49,512 bases of DNA, taken from NCBI RefSeq assembly GCF_001426435.1, contig NZ_LMER01000002.1, positions 1-49,512 on the forward strand, given 5' to 3'. The translations under genes and the position numbers were made by a program. The notes under the pieces were generated by a model that ran no database searches, was not told the origin of the DNA, and worked only from the letters and a program-made list of their open reading frames with translations. The first letter of the stretch is position 1. Each line of letters starts with the position of its first letter. This document shows positions 21,678 to 30,151 of the stretch, piece by piece. This stretch comes from Angustibacter sp. Root456 (GTDB lineage Bacteria; Actinomycetota; Actinomycetes; Actinomycetales; Angustibacteraceae).

Positions 21678-22201
21678 CCGACGTCCCGGGGGGTGCGGGC
21701 GGGGTCGACGCCGCTGACCTGGCGGCGGTCGAGCAGCAGCTCGGGCGCCGGCCGCGCGGTGTGGTGGGTGTGGCCCACCGCTGCCCGTGCGGCGCACCGG
21801 ACGTCGTCGAGACCGTGCCGCGGCTGGACGACGGCACGCCCTTCCCGACGACGTACTACGCCACCTGCCCACGGCTCACCGGCGCCATCAGCACGCTCGA
21901 GTCGTCCGGCCTCATGGCGCGCATGACCGAGCGTCTGGCGGACGACGCCGACCTGGCCGACCGCTACCGCGCTGCGCACGAGGACTACCTGCGCCGCCGG
22001 AATCGGCTCGGCGAGGTGGCCGAGATCGCAGGCATCAGCGCGGGTGGCATGCCCACGCGGGTGAAGTGCCTGCACGTGCTCGTCGGCCACGCGCTGGCGG
22101 CGGGCCCGGGCGTGAACCCGTTCGGCGACGAGGCGCTCGAGGCCCTGGGCGAGTGGTGGGCGCCCGGCAGCTGCGTGGCGCCGGAGGGGGAAGACTCGTG
22201 A
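21674..22201 (+). CDS. DUF501 family protein
   Basis: 175 residues. The conserved features are GRRPRGVVGVAHRCPCG, PFPTTYYATCPRL and a C-terminal GMPTRVKCLHVLVGH. Conserved cysteines (CPCG, ATC, VKC) suggest metal binding, but no function is established. It is always found next to ppx/eno in actinobacteria. GTG 21674 overlaps the divisome gene stop and is chosen over the longer frame from 21614. The stop overlaps the ppx start. Confidence 0.88.
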   Translation: MTDVPGGAGGVDAADLAAVEQQLGRRPRGVVGVAHRCPCGAPDVVETVPRLDDGTPFPTTYYATCPRLTGAISTLESSGLMARMTERLADDADLADRYRAAHEDYLRRRNRLGEVAEIAGISAGGMPTRVKCLHVLVGHALAAGPGVNPFGDEALEALGEWWAPGSCVAPEGEDS

Positions 22202-23133
22202 CTCGCGTAGCGGCCTTCGACTGCGGCACCAACTCCTTGCGTCTGCTGGTGGCGGACGTCGACCCCGGCCGCGGCACGCTTACCGATGTCGAGCGGGTCA
22301 TGGAGGTCGTGCGTCTCGGTGAAGGTGTTGACCGCACCGGACGCCTTGCGCCGCAAGCGTTGCAGCGCACCTTCGCCGTCGCCGACCGGTACGCCGAGCG
22401 CTGCCGCGAGCTGGGGGTGGAGCGGATGCGGTTCGTGGCGACGTCTGCCTCGCGGGACGCCGACAACCGCCAGGACTTCGTCGACGGCGTGCGCGAGCGG
22501 CTCGGCATCGAGCCCGAGGTCATCGCCGGCAGCGAGGAGGCGGCGCTGTCGTTCGTTGGCGCGACCTTCGAGCTGCTGGCGGACGACGTGCCGAACCCGT
22601 TCGTCGTGGTCGACATCGGTGGTGGCTCGACCGAGGTGGTGCGCGGTGAGCGCGCGGTGGAGTCGGCGCTGTCGGTCGACGTCGGCTGCGTGCGGCTCAC
22701 GGAGCGGCACCTGCACGACGACCCGCCTACCGAGGCCCAGGTCGAGGCCGCTCGCGGCGACATCGACCGCGCGCTCGATCGGGTGGCTGACTGCGTTGCG
22801 CTGCAAGGGGTCTCGACGCTGGTCGGGCTGGCTGGGTCGGTCACTACCGTGGCCGCTGAGGCGCTGCACCTGCCGGGCTACGACGCTGGGCGCATCCACC
22901 GGGCGCGCCTCGGCGTCGACGACGTGCGTGCGGCGTGCGACCGCCTGCTCGCCATGACGCGGGCCGAGCGCGCCGCACTGCCGTTCATGCACCCCGGGCG
23001 CGTCGACGTCATCGGCGCCGGCGCCCTGGTGTGGCGGCGGGTGATCGACCGAGTGCAGGCCGAGTCCGGCATCACCGACGTCCTGGTGAGCGAGCGCGAC
23101 ATCCTCGACGGCATCGCCTTCAGCATCGCCTGA
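22198..23133 (+). CDS. ppx: Exopolyphosphatase / guanosine pentaphosphate phosphatase family
   Basis: 311 residues. Ppx/GppA family member of the ASKHA fold: FDCGTNSLRLLV (phosphate-binding loop 1), FVATSASRDADN and VVVDIGGGSTEVVRG (loop 2), then VGLAGSVTTVAAEAL. The short form matches the single-domain actinobacterial Ppx proteins, which act on polyphosphate or on (p)ppGpp-related nucleotides. GTG 22198 has GGAGG 12 bases upstream and overlaps the DUF501 stop. It is the last gene of the eno-linked series and is followed by a strong hairpin. Confidence 0.92.
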   Translation: MTRVAAFDCGTNSLRLLVADVDPGRGTLTDVERVMEVVRLGEGVDRTGRLAPQALQRTFAVADRYAERCRELGVERMRFVATSASRDADNRQDFVDGVRERLGIEPEVIAGSEEAALSFVGATFELLADDVPNPFVVVDIGGGSTEVVRGERAVESALSVDVGCVRLTERHLHDDPPTEAQVEAARGDIDRALDRVADCVALQGVSTLVGLAGSVTTVAAEALHLPGYDAGRIHRARLGVDDVRAACDRLLAMTRAERAALPFMHPGRVDVIGAGALVWRRVIDRVQAESGITDVLVSERDILDGIAFSIA

Positions 23134-23166
23134 CCCCACCATCCCGTTTCCGCCACTCAAGCTGGT

Positions 23167-23208
23167 TTGCGCCCCCCAAGCCGCCGCGAGGCGGTCTGGG
23201 TGGCGCAA
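23167..23208 (+). terminator. Hairpin terminator after ppx
   Basis: TTGCGCCCCCCAAGCCGCC (23167-23185) pairs with 23190-23208 (16 of 19 positions) around a GCGA tetraloop, 33 bases after the ppx stop. Confidence 0.7.
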
Positions 23209-23240
23209 CGATGGGTCGGGCCGCCTGGCAGGATCGGCGC

Positions 23241-23351
23241 ATGGCGGTCGAGGGTCACTACGCGGTCGTGCTCCTGGTGGACCCGCGCGGTCGGATCCTG
23301 CTGCAGGAGCGCGACGAGCACTACCGCGAGCTGGCCGGCGGTCGCTCGTGA
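23241..23351 (+). pseudogene. N-terminal relic of a Nudix hydrolase gene
   Basis: A 36-codon frame begins MAVEGHYAVVLLVDPRGR and continues ILLQERDEHYRELAGG, which is the first two strands of a Nudix domain. It then stops; no Nudix box (GX5EX7REUXEEXGU) follows. The stop overlaps the GTG of the uracil-DNA glycosylase gene as GTGA, so the relic could now serve as a short coupling leader. It appears to be a deletion that joined the start of one gene to the next. Confidence 0.65.
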
Positions 23352-24208
23352 GCACCCACCCGCACCCGATCACGGGGCAGGAGTTCACCTCGCCGGTGCC
23401 GCCGGGCACCGGCTGGCCGGGCGACCCGGCCCAGCCCCGCACTGCGCGTGCGCACACCGCGGCCGACGTCGCCCGGCTGGCGTCGTCGTCCCGCGACGTC
23501 GCCGCCCTCGACGCCCGCGTGTCGGTGTGCCGGGCCTGCCCGCGGCTGGTCGAGTGGCGCGAGGACGTCGCGCGCAGCGGCCGGCGGGCGTCGTTCGCCG
23601 ACCAGCCCTACTGGGGCCGCCCCGGGCCCGGCTTCGGCGACACGCACCCGCGCCTGCTCGTCGTCGGGCTCGCGCCTGCCGCCAACGGCACCAACCGCAC
23701 CGGCCGCATGTTCACCGGCGACCGCAGCGGCGACTGGATCTACGCCGCCCTCCACCGCGCCGGGTACGCGAGCGTCCCGTGGTCGCGGCACGCCGGCGAC
23801 GGGCAGCACCTCGACGGCGCGCGCATCGTCGCGGCGGTGCGGTGCGCCCCGCCCGCCAACAAGCCGACCCCCGACGAGCGCGCCACCTGCGCCCCCTGGC
23901 TCGACCGCGACGTCGAGCTGGCGCTGCCGACCCTGCGCGTGGTGCTGGCGCTGGGCTCGATCGGCTTCGAGGCGTTCCTGGCCGCCGCACGCCGTGCCGG
24001 GTGGGCGGTGCCGCGACCCAAGCCCCGCTTCGGGCACGGCGTCGAGGTGCCGCTCGTGACGCCGGACGGCCGCGTCGTCCCGCTGCTCGCCAGCTACCAC
24101 GTCAGCCAGCAGAACACGTTCACCGGCAAGCTCACCGAGGCGATGCTCGACGACGTCCTCGCTCGCGTGAGACGGCTCACCGACCCGCCCGGCGCCCTGG
24201 AATCATGA
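23348..24208 (+). CDS. Family 5 uracil-DNA glycosylase (UdgB-like)
   Basis: 286 residues. The motifs GLAPAANGTNRTGRMF with TGDRSGDW and the C-terminal SYHVSQQNTFTGKLT are signatures of family 5 (UDGb). Four cysteines for a 4Fe-4S cluster are visible: CRACP near 60, then RCAPP and ATCAPW. The enzyme excises uracil, and in this family hypoxanthine and other deaminated bases, from DNA, which is relevant in a high-GC genome. GTG 23348 is coupled to the truncated Nudix frame. Confidence 0.9.
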   Translation: MSTHPHPITGQEFTSPVPPGTGWPGDPAQPRTARAHTAADVARLASSSRDVAALDARVSVCRACPRLVEWREDVARSGRRASFADQPYWGRPGPGFGDTHPRLLVVGLAPAANGTNRTGRMFTGDRSGDWIYAALHRAGYASVPWSRHAGDGQHLDGARIVAAVRCAPPANKPTPDERATCAPWLDRDVELALPTLRVVLALGSIGFEAFLAAARRAGWAVPRPKPRFGHGVEVPLVTPDGRVVPLLASYHVSQQNTFTGKLTEAMLDDVLARVRRLTDPPGALES

Positions 24209-24212
24209 CGGC

Positions 24213-24734
24213 ATGAGCCTGTTCGCCGTCACCGTGCTCGGCCACGACCGGCCGGGGATCGTCGCCGACACCACCGCCGCGCTCGCCCGCCTCGGGGGCA
24301 ACCTCGAGGACTCCACGATGACGCTGCTGGGCGGCCACTTCGCCATGCTGCTGCTCGTGCGCACCGGGAGCGGGCGGGAGGGCGTCGAGCACGCGCTGCA
24401 GCCGCTCGGCGCCGACGGGTTGCTCACGGTGGACGTGCGCGAGGTCACGGACGACGCCGCGACGCCCGCACCGGCGTCCGACCTGCACGTGCTGAGCGTG
24501 CACGGCGCCGACCGGGCGGGCATCGTCAGCGCCGTCACCGGCGTGCTCGCCGGTGCGGGTGGCAACGTCACCGACCTCACGACCCGCCTGGCCGGTGGCC
24601 TCTACGTGCTGCTCGCCGACGTCGCGCTGCCGGCGTCCGTCGACGTCGCGGCCCTGCGCCAGGCGCTCGCGGCCACAGCGGACGAGCTCGGCGTCGACGT
24701 CTCGCTGCGCCCGGTCGACACCGACGAGCTGTGA
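24213..24734 (+). CDS. Double ACT-domain protein (GcvR-like)
   Basis: 173 residues made of two ACT domains. The first starts FAVTVLGHDRPGIVADTTAA and the second LHVLSVHGADRAGIVSAVTG, both with the DRxGI ligand loop. ACT pairs bind amino acids and regulate enzymes or transcription; GcvR in enteric bacteria is the nearest described type. No DNA-binding or catalytic domain is present. It ends in an overlap with the deformylase gene (GTGA). Confidence 0.85.
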   Translation: MSLFAVTVLGHDRPGIVADTTAALARLGGNLEDSTMTLLGGHFAMLLLVRTGSGREGVEHALQPLGADGLLTVDVREVTDDAATPAPASDLHVLSVHGADRAGIVSAVTGVLAGAGGNVTDLTTRLAGGLYVLLADVALPASVDVAALRQALAATADELGVDVSLRPVDTDEL

Positions 24735-25273
24735 GCGAGCCCTTGCTCGTCATGCCGCAGCTGCCGGACGGCGTGGTGCGCGACGTCGTGCGCGCCCCGG
24801 CCCGGGTGCTGTCGACGCCCGGACTCGACGTCGATCCCACCGACCCCGACGTGGTGCAGCTGGCCGCGGACCTGCTGGCGACCCAGGCCGTGTCGCCCGG
24901 GTGCGTCGGGCTGGCTGCGCAGCAGGTGGGCGTCGCCTGGCGGGTCTTCAGCGTCGACGTCTCCGCACATCCCAAGACCCGCACGTGCCACGGTGCCTTC
25001 GTGCTGTGCAACGCCGTCGTCGTCGAGGGTTCGCGGCGTGAGAGGGGCCGTGAGGGCTGCCTGTCGGTTCCCGATCTCACCGGAGACGTCAAGCGCTACC
25101 GCAGGGTCGTCGTGCGCGGGCTGCTGCCGGTGACGGGCGAGCAGGTGACGATCGCGACCGACGCCTTCGAGGCCGTCGCGCTGCAGCACGAGATCGACCA
25201 CACCGACGGCGCGCTGTTCCTCGACCGCGTGGCGGGGGCGCACGCCCTGCACGCCCGCCAGACCTACCTCTAA
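24731..25273 (+). CDS. def: Peptide deformylase
   Basis: 180 residues. It removes the formyl group from nascent proteins. The three motifs are present: GLAAQQVG (60-67), EGCLS (108-112, Cys metal ligand) and HEIDH (153-157, two His ligands and catalytic Glu). GTG 24731 overlaps the preceding stop. It is followed by a spacer and then the tRNA gene. Confidence 0.95.
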   Translation: MSEPLLVMPQLPDGVVRDVVRAPARVLSTPGLDVDPTDPDVVQLAADLLATQAVSPGCVGLAAQQVGVAWRVFSVDVSAHPKTRTCHGAFVLCNAVVVEGSRRERGREGCLSVPDLTGDVKRYRRVVVRGLLPVTGEQVTIATDAFEAVALQHEIDHTDGALFLDRVAGAHALHARQTYL

Positions 25274-25303
25274 CCCCACCACCTCTCCCGTGGGTTTGGC
25301 GCG

Positions 25304-25350
25304 GGGGCACCCTGCGGCCAACCTATGGCAGCTGGGGCACCCAGTGGCCA
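25304..25350. repeat. Imperfect 17-bp direct repeat downstream of def
   Basis: GGGGCACCCTGCGGCCA (25304-25320) recurs as GGGGCACCCAGTGGCCA (25334-25350). The second copy can also fold on itself. It lies in the 155-base gap between def and the tRNA and may contribute to termination. Confidence 0.4.
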
Positions 25351-25380
25351 CCGCCGAGTGCAGTGATCTTCCCCAGTCGG

Positions 25381-25422
25381 GGGTCTGGCCGCCCCGGACG
25401 GCGGGTCTGGCCGCTCTAGGCT
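25381..25422 (+). promoter_or_regulatory. tRNA promoter region with a 12-bp direct repeat
   Basis: GGGTCTGGCCGC occurs at 25381-25392 and 25403-25414, exactly 22 bases apart (two helical turns). TAGGCT at 25417-25422 lies 6 bases before the tRNA 5' end and fits a -10 element. The repeated hexads could bind a regulator side by side. Confidence 0.45.
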
Positions 25423-25428
25423 GGGTGC

Positions 25429-25502
25429 GCCCCCGTAGCCCAACCGGCAGAGGCAGACGCCTTAAAAGCGTCCGAGTGCGGGTTCGAACCCCGTCGGGGG
25501 CA
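25429..25502 (+). tRNA. tRNA with anticodon UAA but class I structure
   Basis: The cloverleaf folds cleanly: acceptor GCCCCCG (25429-25435) with CGGGGGC (25495-25501) and discriminator A. The D-arm starts at 25438. The anticodon stem GACGC/GCGTC has loop CTTAAAA, anticodon TAA at 25463-25465. A five-base variable loop CGAGT and T-arm GCGGG TTCGAAC CCCGT follow. Anticodon UAA reads the leucine codon UUA, but canonical tRNA-Leu is class II with a long variable arm, which is absent here. CCA is not encoded. A tRNA-Leu(UAA) label would rest on the anticodon alone; charging identity is uncertain. Confidence 0.85.
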
Positions 25503-25648
25503 CGCCGACGCGCCGACCGGGAACTGCCGCGCCGTCGCCCGCGTCTGACAGGGTGGCGGGAACTTTCGACGGCGTTCCCGCATTGACTGGTGTGACGGCC
25601 CGCGACGGCGGGACGCCAACGGGCCCGCACGGGCCGAGGAGGAGCACG

Positions 25649-26443
25649 ATGAGCAACCCGGTGTTCGAGCGGATGAAGGACAGCCGCGGCTACGCCACGT
25701 TCGGCCCGCCCGGAGCCACGCGTCAGCCCAGCGGGTACGCCACGCCGTCCCCGGACGAGCTCGAGACGATGTACAACGCGCCGTCCGCGACGCCGGTCGA
25801 CACCCGCCGGATGACCTACGACGACGTCGTGGTCAAGACGGCGATCGTCTTCGCGGCCGTGCTCGTGGGTGGTGTGGTCGGCTGGAAGGTCCCTGGCCTG
25901 ATGTGGGTCGGCCTCATCGGCGGCCTCGTGCTGGGTCTGGTCAACTCGTTCAAGAAGAGCCCCAGCCCGGCGCTCATCGTCGGCTACGGCCTGCTCGAGG
26001 GCGTGGCCCTCGGCGGCATCAGCATGTTCTTCGAGGGACGCTACCCAGGCATCGTCGCGCAAGCCGTGCTCGGCACGCTCAGCGTCTTCGCCGCCGTGCT
26101 CGTGGGCTTCCGCAGCGGCAAGCTGCGCACCTCGCCGAAGCTGAACAAGATCTTCTTCATCGCGATCGGCGGGTACCTGCTGTTCTCGCTGGTCAACCTC
26201 GGCCTGATGGTGTTCGCCGGCCAGGACTCCCTGCGCGCCGGCCCCCTCGGCCTGGTGATCGGCGCCTTCGCGGTGCTGCTCGCGTCGTACTCGCTGGTCA
26301 TGGACTTCGAGTTCATCAAGGCCGGCGTCGAGCAGGGCGCCCCGGCCAAGTTCGCCTGGACGGCGGCCTTCGGTCTCGTCGTCACGCTCGTCTGGCTCTA
26401 CATCGAGATCCTGCGGATCCTCGCGATCCTGCGCGGCGACTGA
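25649..26443 (+). CDS. Bax inhibitor-1/YccA family membrane protein
   Basis: 264 residues. After a polar N-terminus of about 75 residues come seven hydrophobic spans, for example TAIVFAAVLVGGVVGWKV, MWVGLIGGLVLGLVNSF and FGLVVTLVWLYIEILRIL. The LIVGYGLLEGVALGGIS and DFEFIKAGVEQGAPAKFAW segments, with acidic residues near the last helices, are characteristic of the family. Members act as Ca2+ leak or stress-related membrane proteins; the role in actinobacteria is not established. ATG 25649 has GAGGAGG with a 6-base gap. Confidence 0.88.
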   Translation: MSNPVFERMKDSRGYATFGPPGATRQPSGYATPSPDELETMYNAPSATPVDTRRMTYDDVVVKTAIVFAAVLVGGVVGWKVPGLMWVGLIGGLVLGLVNSFKKSPSPALIVGYGLLEGVALGGISMFFEGRYPGIVAQAVLGTLSVFAAVLVGFRSGKLRTSPKLNKIFFIAIGGYLLFSLVNLGLMVFAGQDSLRAGPLGLVIGAFAVLLASYSLVMDFEFIKAGVEQGAPAKFAWTAAFGLVVTLVWLYIEILRILAILRGD

Positions 26444-26529
26444 CGCTCGCACTCCTACTGCCTGGCGGGTCGTCACGAACGAGGTGGCGGCCCGCCGGTG
26501 CGTGCGGGGACCTATGGCAGAGTGCGGGC

Positions 26530-26847
26530 GTGGACGACGTCCGTGAGCAGCTCGAGCGGGAGGCCGCCCGCGTCACCGACCGCCTGCGCGCCATGGCCCT
26601 CGACCGCCTCCAGCGCCCGGACGGCGAGGGGCAGGCTCTGGAACAGCGCGTTCACGCCGCGGCCCAGACCCTCGCCGACCTCGCCGCCGACGCAGCAGGG
26701 CGCGAGCGCCGTCCGCTGCCGGTGCTCGCGACGCACGGCGTCGCCGATCAGCTGGCCGTTACGGCCGCCGACGTCCTCGCCGAGGCTGACGAGCCGCGCC
26801 GGCGTGAGGCTCTCGACGTCCTCGTCGCCCTGCGCCGCACCCTCTGA
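26530..26847 (+). CDS. Small acidic helical protein, function unknown
   Basis: 105 residues, strongly helical with heptad-like Leu/Ala spacing (REQLEREAARVTDRLRAMAL, then EQRVHAAAQTLADLAADAAG). I do not recognise a characterised family. GTG 26530 follows TATGGC at 26514-26519 closely, so the mRNA may be leaderless or nearly so. It is transcribed after the Bax-inhibitor-like gene and ends inside a bidirectional hairpin shared with the convergent thiolase gene. Confidence 0.6.
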   Translation: MDDVREQLEREAARVTDRLRAMALDRLQRPDGEGQALEQRVHAAAQTLADLAADAAGRERRPLPVLATHGVADQLAVTAADVLAEADEPRRREALDVLVALRRTL

Positions 26848-26862
26848 GTGCGGCGCAGGGCG
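26826..26862. terminator. Bidirectional terminator with the stop codon in its loop
   Basis: CGCCCTGCGCCGCAC (26826-26840) pairs perfectly with 26848-26862 over 15 bp; the 7-base loop contains the TGA of the helical protein gene. It separates two convergent genes. Confidence 0.8.
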
Positions 26863-26871
26863 CACGCCGGG

Positions 26872-28095
<1,224 letters not shown>

Positions 28096-28173
28096 GACGG
28101 GCTCCTCGGATTGTCCGGCCCCGGGATCGACAGCGATCGGCCGGGTGGTTCGGGTGGATTGCCGCGGTCGATG

Positions 28174-29238
28174 CTACTCGGCGGTAGGGGAGGTGGTCGC
28201 CGTGACCTGCGTCTCGTTCGAGCCGTCCTCGGTGGCCGGCGACGCCTCGGCCGGCTCCTGACGCCGCCGGCGCAGCACCGCCCACCGGCCCCGCGGCCCG
28301 CGCTGCTCGCCGGCCACCTCGGTGGCGCTGACCTCGGTGCCGGGGTCGGCGGCCGACGCGACGGCCGCGACGGTGATCGGCCCGATCCCCTCGCCGCGGC
28401 GGGCGTCGGGTAGGCGCTCGGCGCCGCCGTCCGGCCAGTAGCCGAGCGCTGCGGCCACCGACGGCAGCATGGCCCGCGCGGCCGCGGCGTACCCGGCGGA
28501 CGACGGGTGGAAGCGATCGGCGCTGAACATCTCGGCCGGGACGCGACGGAACTCATCACCCAGCAGGTCGCCCAGCGACACCGTGCGAGCGCCGGCCTCG
28601 ACGGCGCTGACGGTCTGCGCGGCGGCGAGGTCGCGGCTGAGCCGACGCGCGATGAGCCGCAGCGGCTGGGGAACGGGCTCGATGGTGCCGAGGTCAGGGC
28701 AGGTGCCCACCACGACCTGGCAGCCGAGGTCGACGAGCCGCTCGACCGTCTGCGCGAGGTGTCGGACGGCGACGGCGGGCCGCACGCGGTGGGTGACGTC
28801 GTTCGCCCCGACCATGATGATCACGGCGTCGGGCACCACGCCGGGGCGCACCTCGTCGAGCAGCCGGTCGAGCTGCCCGGCGAGGTCGGCGGAGACGGCC
28901 CCGACGACGGCCACGGTGGTGAGCCGGACGGCCCGACCGGAGACGGCGGCCAGCCCCCGCGCGACGACGGCGCCGGGCGCGTGCTCGGGCAGGTCGGCGC
29001 CCAACCCGGCGGCCGAGGAGTCGCCGAGCACCGCGAGCTCGATTGGCTCGCCCGCCCCGGCACCGTAGACGCCGTCGGCGTCCGGCCGGGCGGCCCCGAA
29101 CGGCGTGCCGATCGTGCGCCGGGCGAGCTTCATCTCCAGCGCCATCACCCCGACGCCGAGCGCGCCGAGCGCGGTGACGCCACCCCCTCCGAAGGCTGCC
29201 GCGGCAGCCACCTTGCGGGCCCGACGGGCGCGACCCAT
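28174..29238 (-). CDS. SGNH/GDSL hydrolase with N-terminal membrane anchor
   Basis: 354 residues. A basic start and hydrophobic span (about 10-34, FGGGGVTALGALGVGVMAL) anchor it. Block I is VLGDSSAAGLG (Ser74), the oxyanion block is MVGANDVTH and block V is SADRFHPSSAGYAA with Asp and His. It is likely a lipase or esterase acting at the membrane or wall. A basic, disordered tail of about 75 residues follows the domain. ATG 29238 is preferred over ATG 29244 because GGGGAGG is only properly spaced from the former. Confidence 0.85.
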   Translation of the reverse strand: MGRARRARKVAAAAAFGGGGVTALGALGVGVMALEMKLARRTIGTPFGAARPDADGVYGAGAGEPIELAVLGDSSAAGLGADLPEHAPGAVVARGLAAVSGRAVRLTTVAVVGAVSADLAGQLDRLLDEVRPGVVPDAVIIMVGANDVTHRVRPAVAVRHLAQTVERLVDLGCQVVVGTCPDLGTIEPVPQPLRLIARRLSRDLAAAQTVSAVEAGARTVSLGDLLGDEFRRVPAEMFSADRFHPSSAGYAAAARAMLPSVAAALGYWPDGGAERLPDARRGEGIGPITVAAVASAADPGTEVSATEVAGEQRGPRGRWAVLRRRRQEPAEASPATEDGSNETQVTATTSPTAE

Positions 29239-29305
29239 GGACATCCCTCCCCGACCGTGATCTTCATCGCCACCGTACCCGCCGGGGCCGACCGAGGCGC
29301 GGCGT

Positions 29306-30031
29306 TCAGTCGTGGGTGTAGCGGGCGAGGAACTCGCCGACGTACCGCCGCGCGTTCGTGCTGACGTGCGGGCCGTGCATGAACGCGGCCACCGTGAAGT
29401 CGAGCTCGGTGAAGCGCTGGGCGGTGCGCTGGCTGAGCCGGAAGTCGCTGCAGAAGAAGGGCACGGACCAGCCGATGCCGCGCCAGTTGAACAGCGCGTC
29501 GCCGACCACCAGGACGCCGGTGGGCTCGTGCAGCAGCGACACGTGCCCCGGGGAGTGGCCGGGGGTGTGGACGACCCGCAGCCCTCCGGCCACCGGGAGC
29601 ACCTGGCCGTCCGCGAGCTCCTCGTCGACCGGCACGGGCTCGAAGGCTGGCTTGCCGCTGCGCGAGCCGCGGGTGAGCAGGCGGCCGAGCCGCAGCGACT
29701 GGTCGCGAGGCGGCGCGATCCCGCTGCGGGCGGCGGCGGCGTCGTCGGCGTGGATCGCCACCGCCTCAGCGCCGGTGCGGCGCACCATCTCTGCCGCACC
29801 GCCCGCGTGGTCGGCGTGGGCGTGCGTGAGCAGGATGCGGGTGACCTGCTCGGGCGCGATACCGAGGTGGGTGAGCGCGGCGCTGATCTTCGCCGGTGAC
29901 TTCTTCACGCCGCAGTCGACGAGCGTCACCTGGCCGTCGTCGTCGCGCAGGACGTAGCCGTTGACGAAGCTGGCGAGCAGGGGCAGGCGCCAGACGTTCG
30001 GCGCGAGCTCGATGGCGGGTGCGGTGGCCAC
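29306..30031 (-). CDS. Metallo-beta-lactamase-fold hydrolase
   Basis: 241 residues. THAHADHAGG (His70, His72, Asp74, His75) is the dinuclear metal motif; HTPGHSPGHVSL and VVGDALF provide further ligands and HGPHVSTNARRY the last histidine. The family includes glyoxalase II-like and quorum-lactone hydrolases; the substrate is unknown here. GTG 30031 lies 6 bases after a TAGGCT element and has no ribosome-binding site, so translation is likely leaderless. It is followed by the SGNH hydrolase gene on the same strand. Confidence 0.88.
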   Translation of the reverse strand: MATAPAIELAPNVWRLPLLASFVNGYVLRDDDGQVTLVDCGVKKSPAKISAALTHLGIAPEQVTRILLTHAHADHAGGAAEMVRRTGAEAVAIHADDAAAARSGIAPPRDQSLRLGRLLTRGSRSGKPAFEPVPVDEELADGQVLPVAGGLRVVHTPGHSPGHVSLLHEPTGVLVVGDALFNWRGIGWSVPFFCSDFRLSQRTAQRFTELDFTVAAFMHGPHVSTNARRYVGEFLARYTHD

Positions 30032-30037
30032 GCGCCG

Positions 30038-30043
30038 AGCCTA
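30038..30043 (-). promoter_or_regulatory. Candidate -10 (TAGGCT) giving a leaderless mRNA
   Basis: On the minus strand TAGGCT is followed by CGGCGC and then the GTG at 30031. The hexamer equals the candidate -10 of eno and of the tRNA gene. Confidence 0.45.
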
Positions 30044-30056
30044 CGGCGACCCCGTC

Positions 30057-30126
30057 CCCGACAAATACCCGGGAAGTTGTGCGCCTGGCATCGCGTAGGC
30101 GTCGAAGTTCCCCGGAATTTGCCGGG
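30057..30126. repeat. Intergenic palindromic repeat, copy 2
   Basis: Left arm CCGACAAATACCCGGGAAG onwards and right arm ending GTTCCCCGGAATTTGCCGGG form an imperfect palindrome around TGGCATCGCGTA. The left arm is homologous to that of the element at 19654-19720, including GCCTGG at its inner end. It occupies most of the divergent promoter gap between the metallo-beta-lactamase-fold gene and cystathionine beta-synthase, so it may also influence both promoters. Confidence 0.7.
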
Positions 30127-30151
30127 AGACGGGATCTGGGACCATGGCCCG

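Noticed and set aside
25429-25502. Ordinary tRNA-Leu(UAA)
   Set aside because: The variable loop has five bases and no stem, so it lacks the class II arm of leucine tRNAs; an amino acid identity was not assigned.
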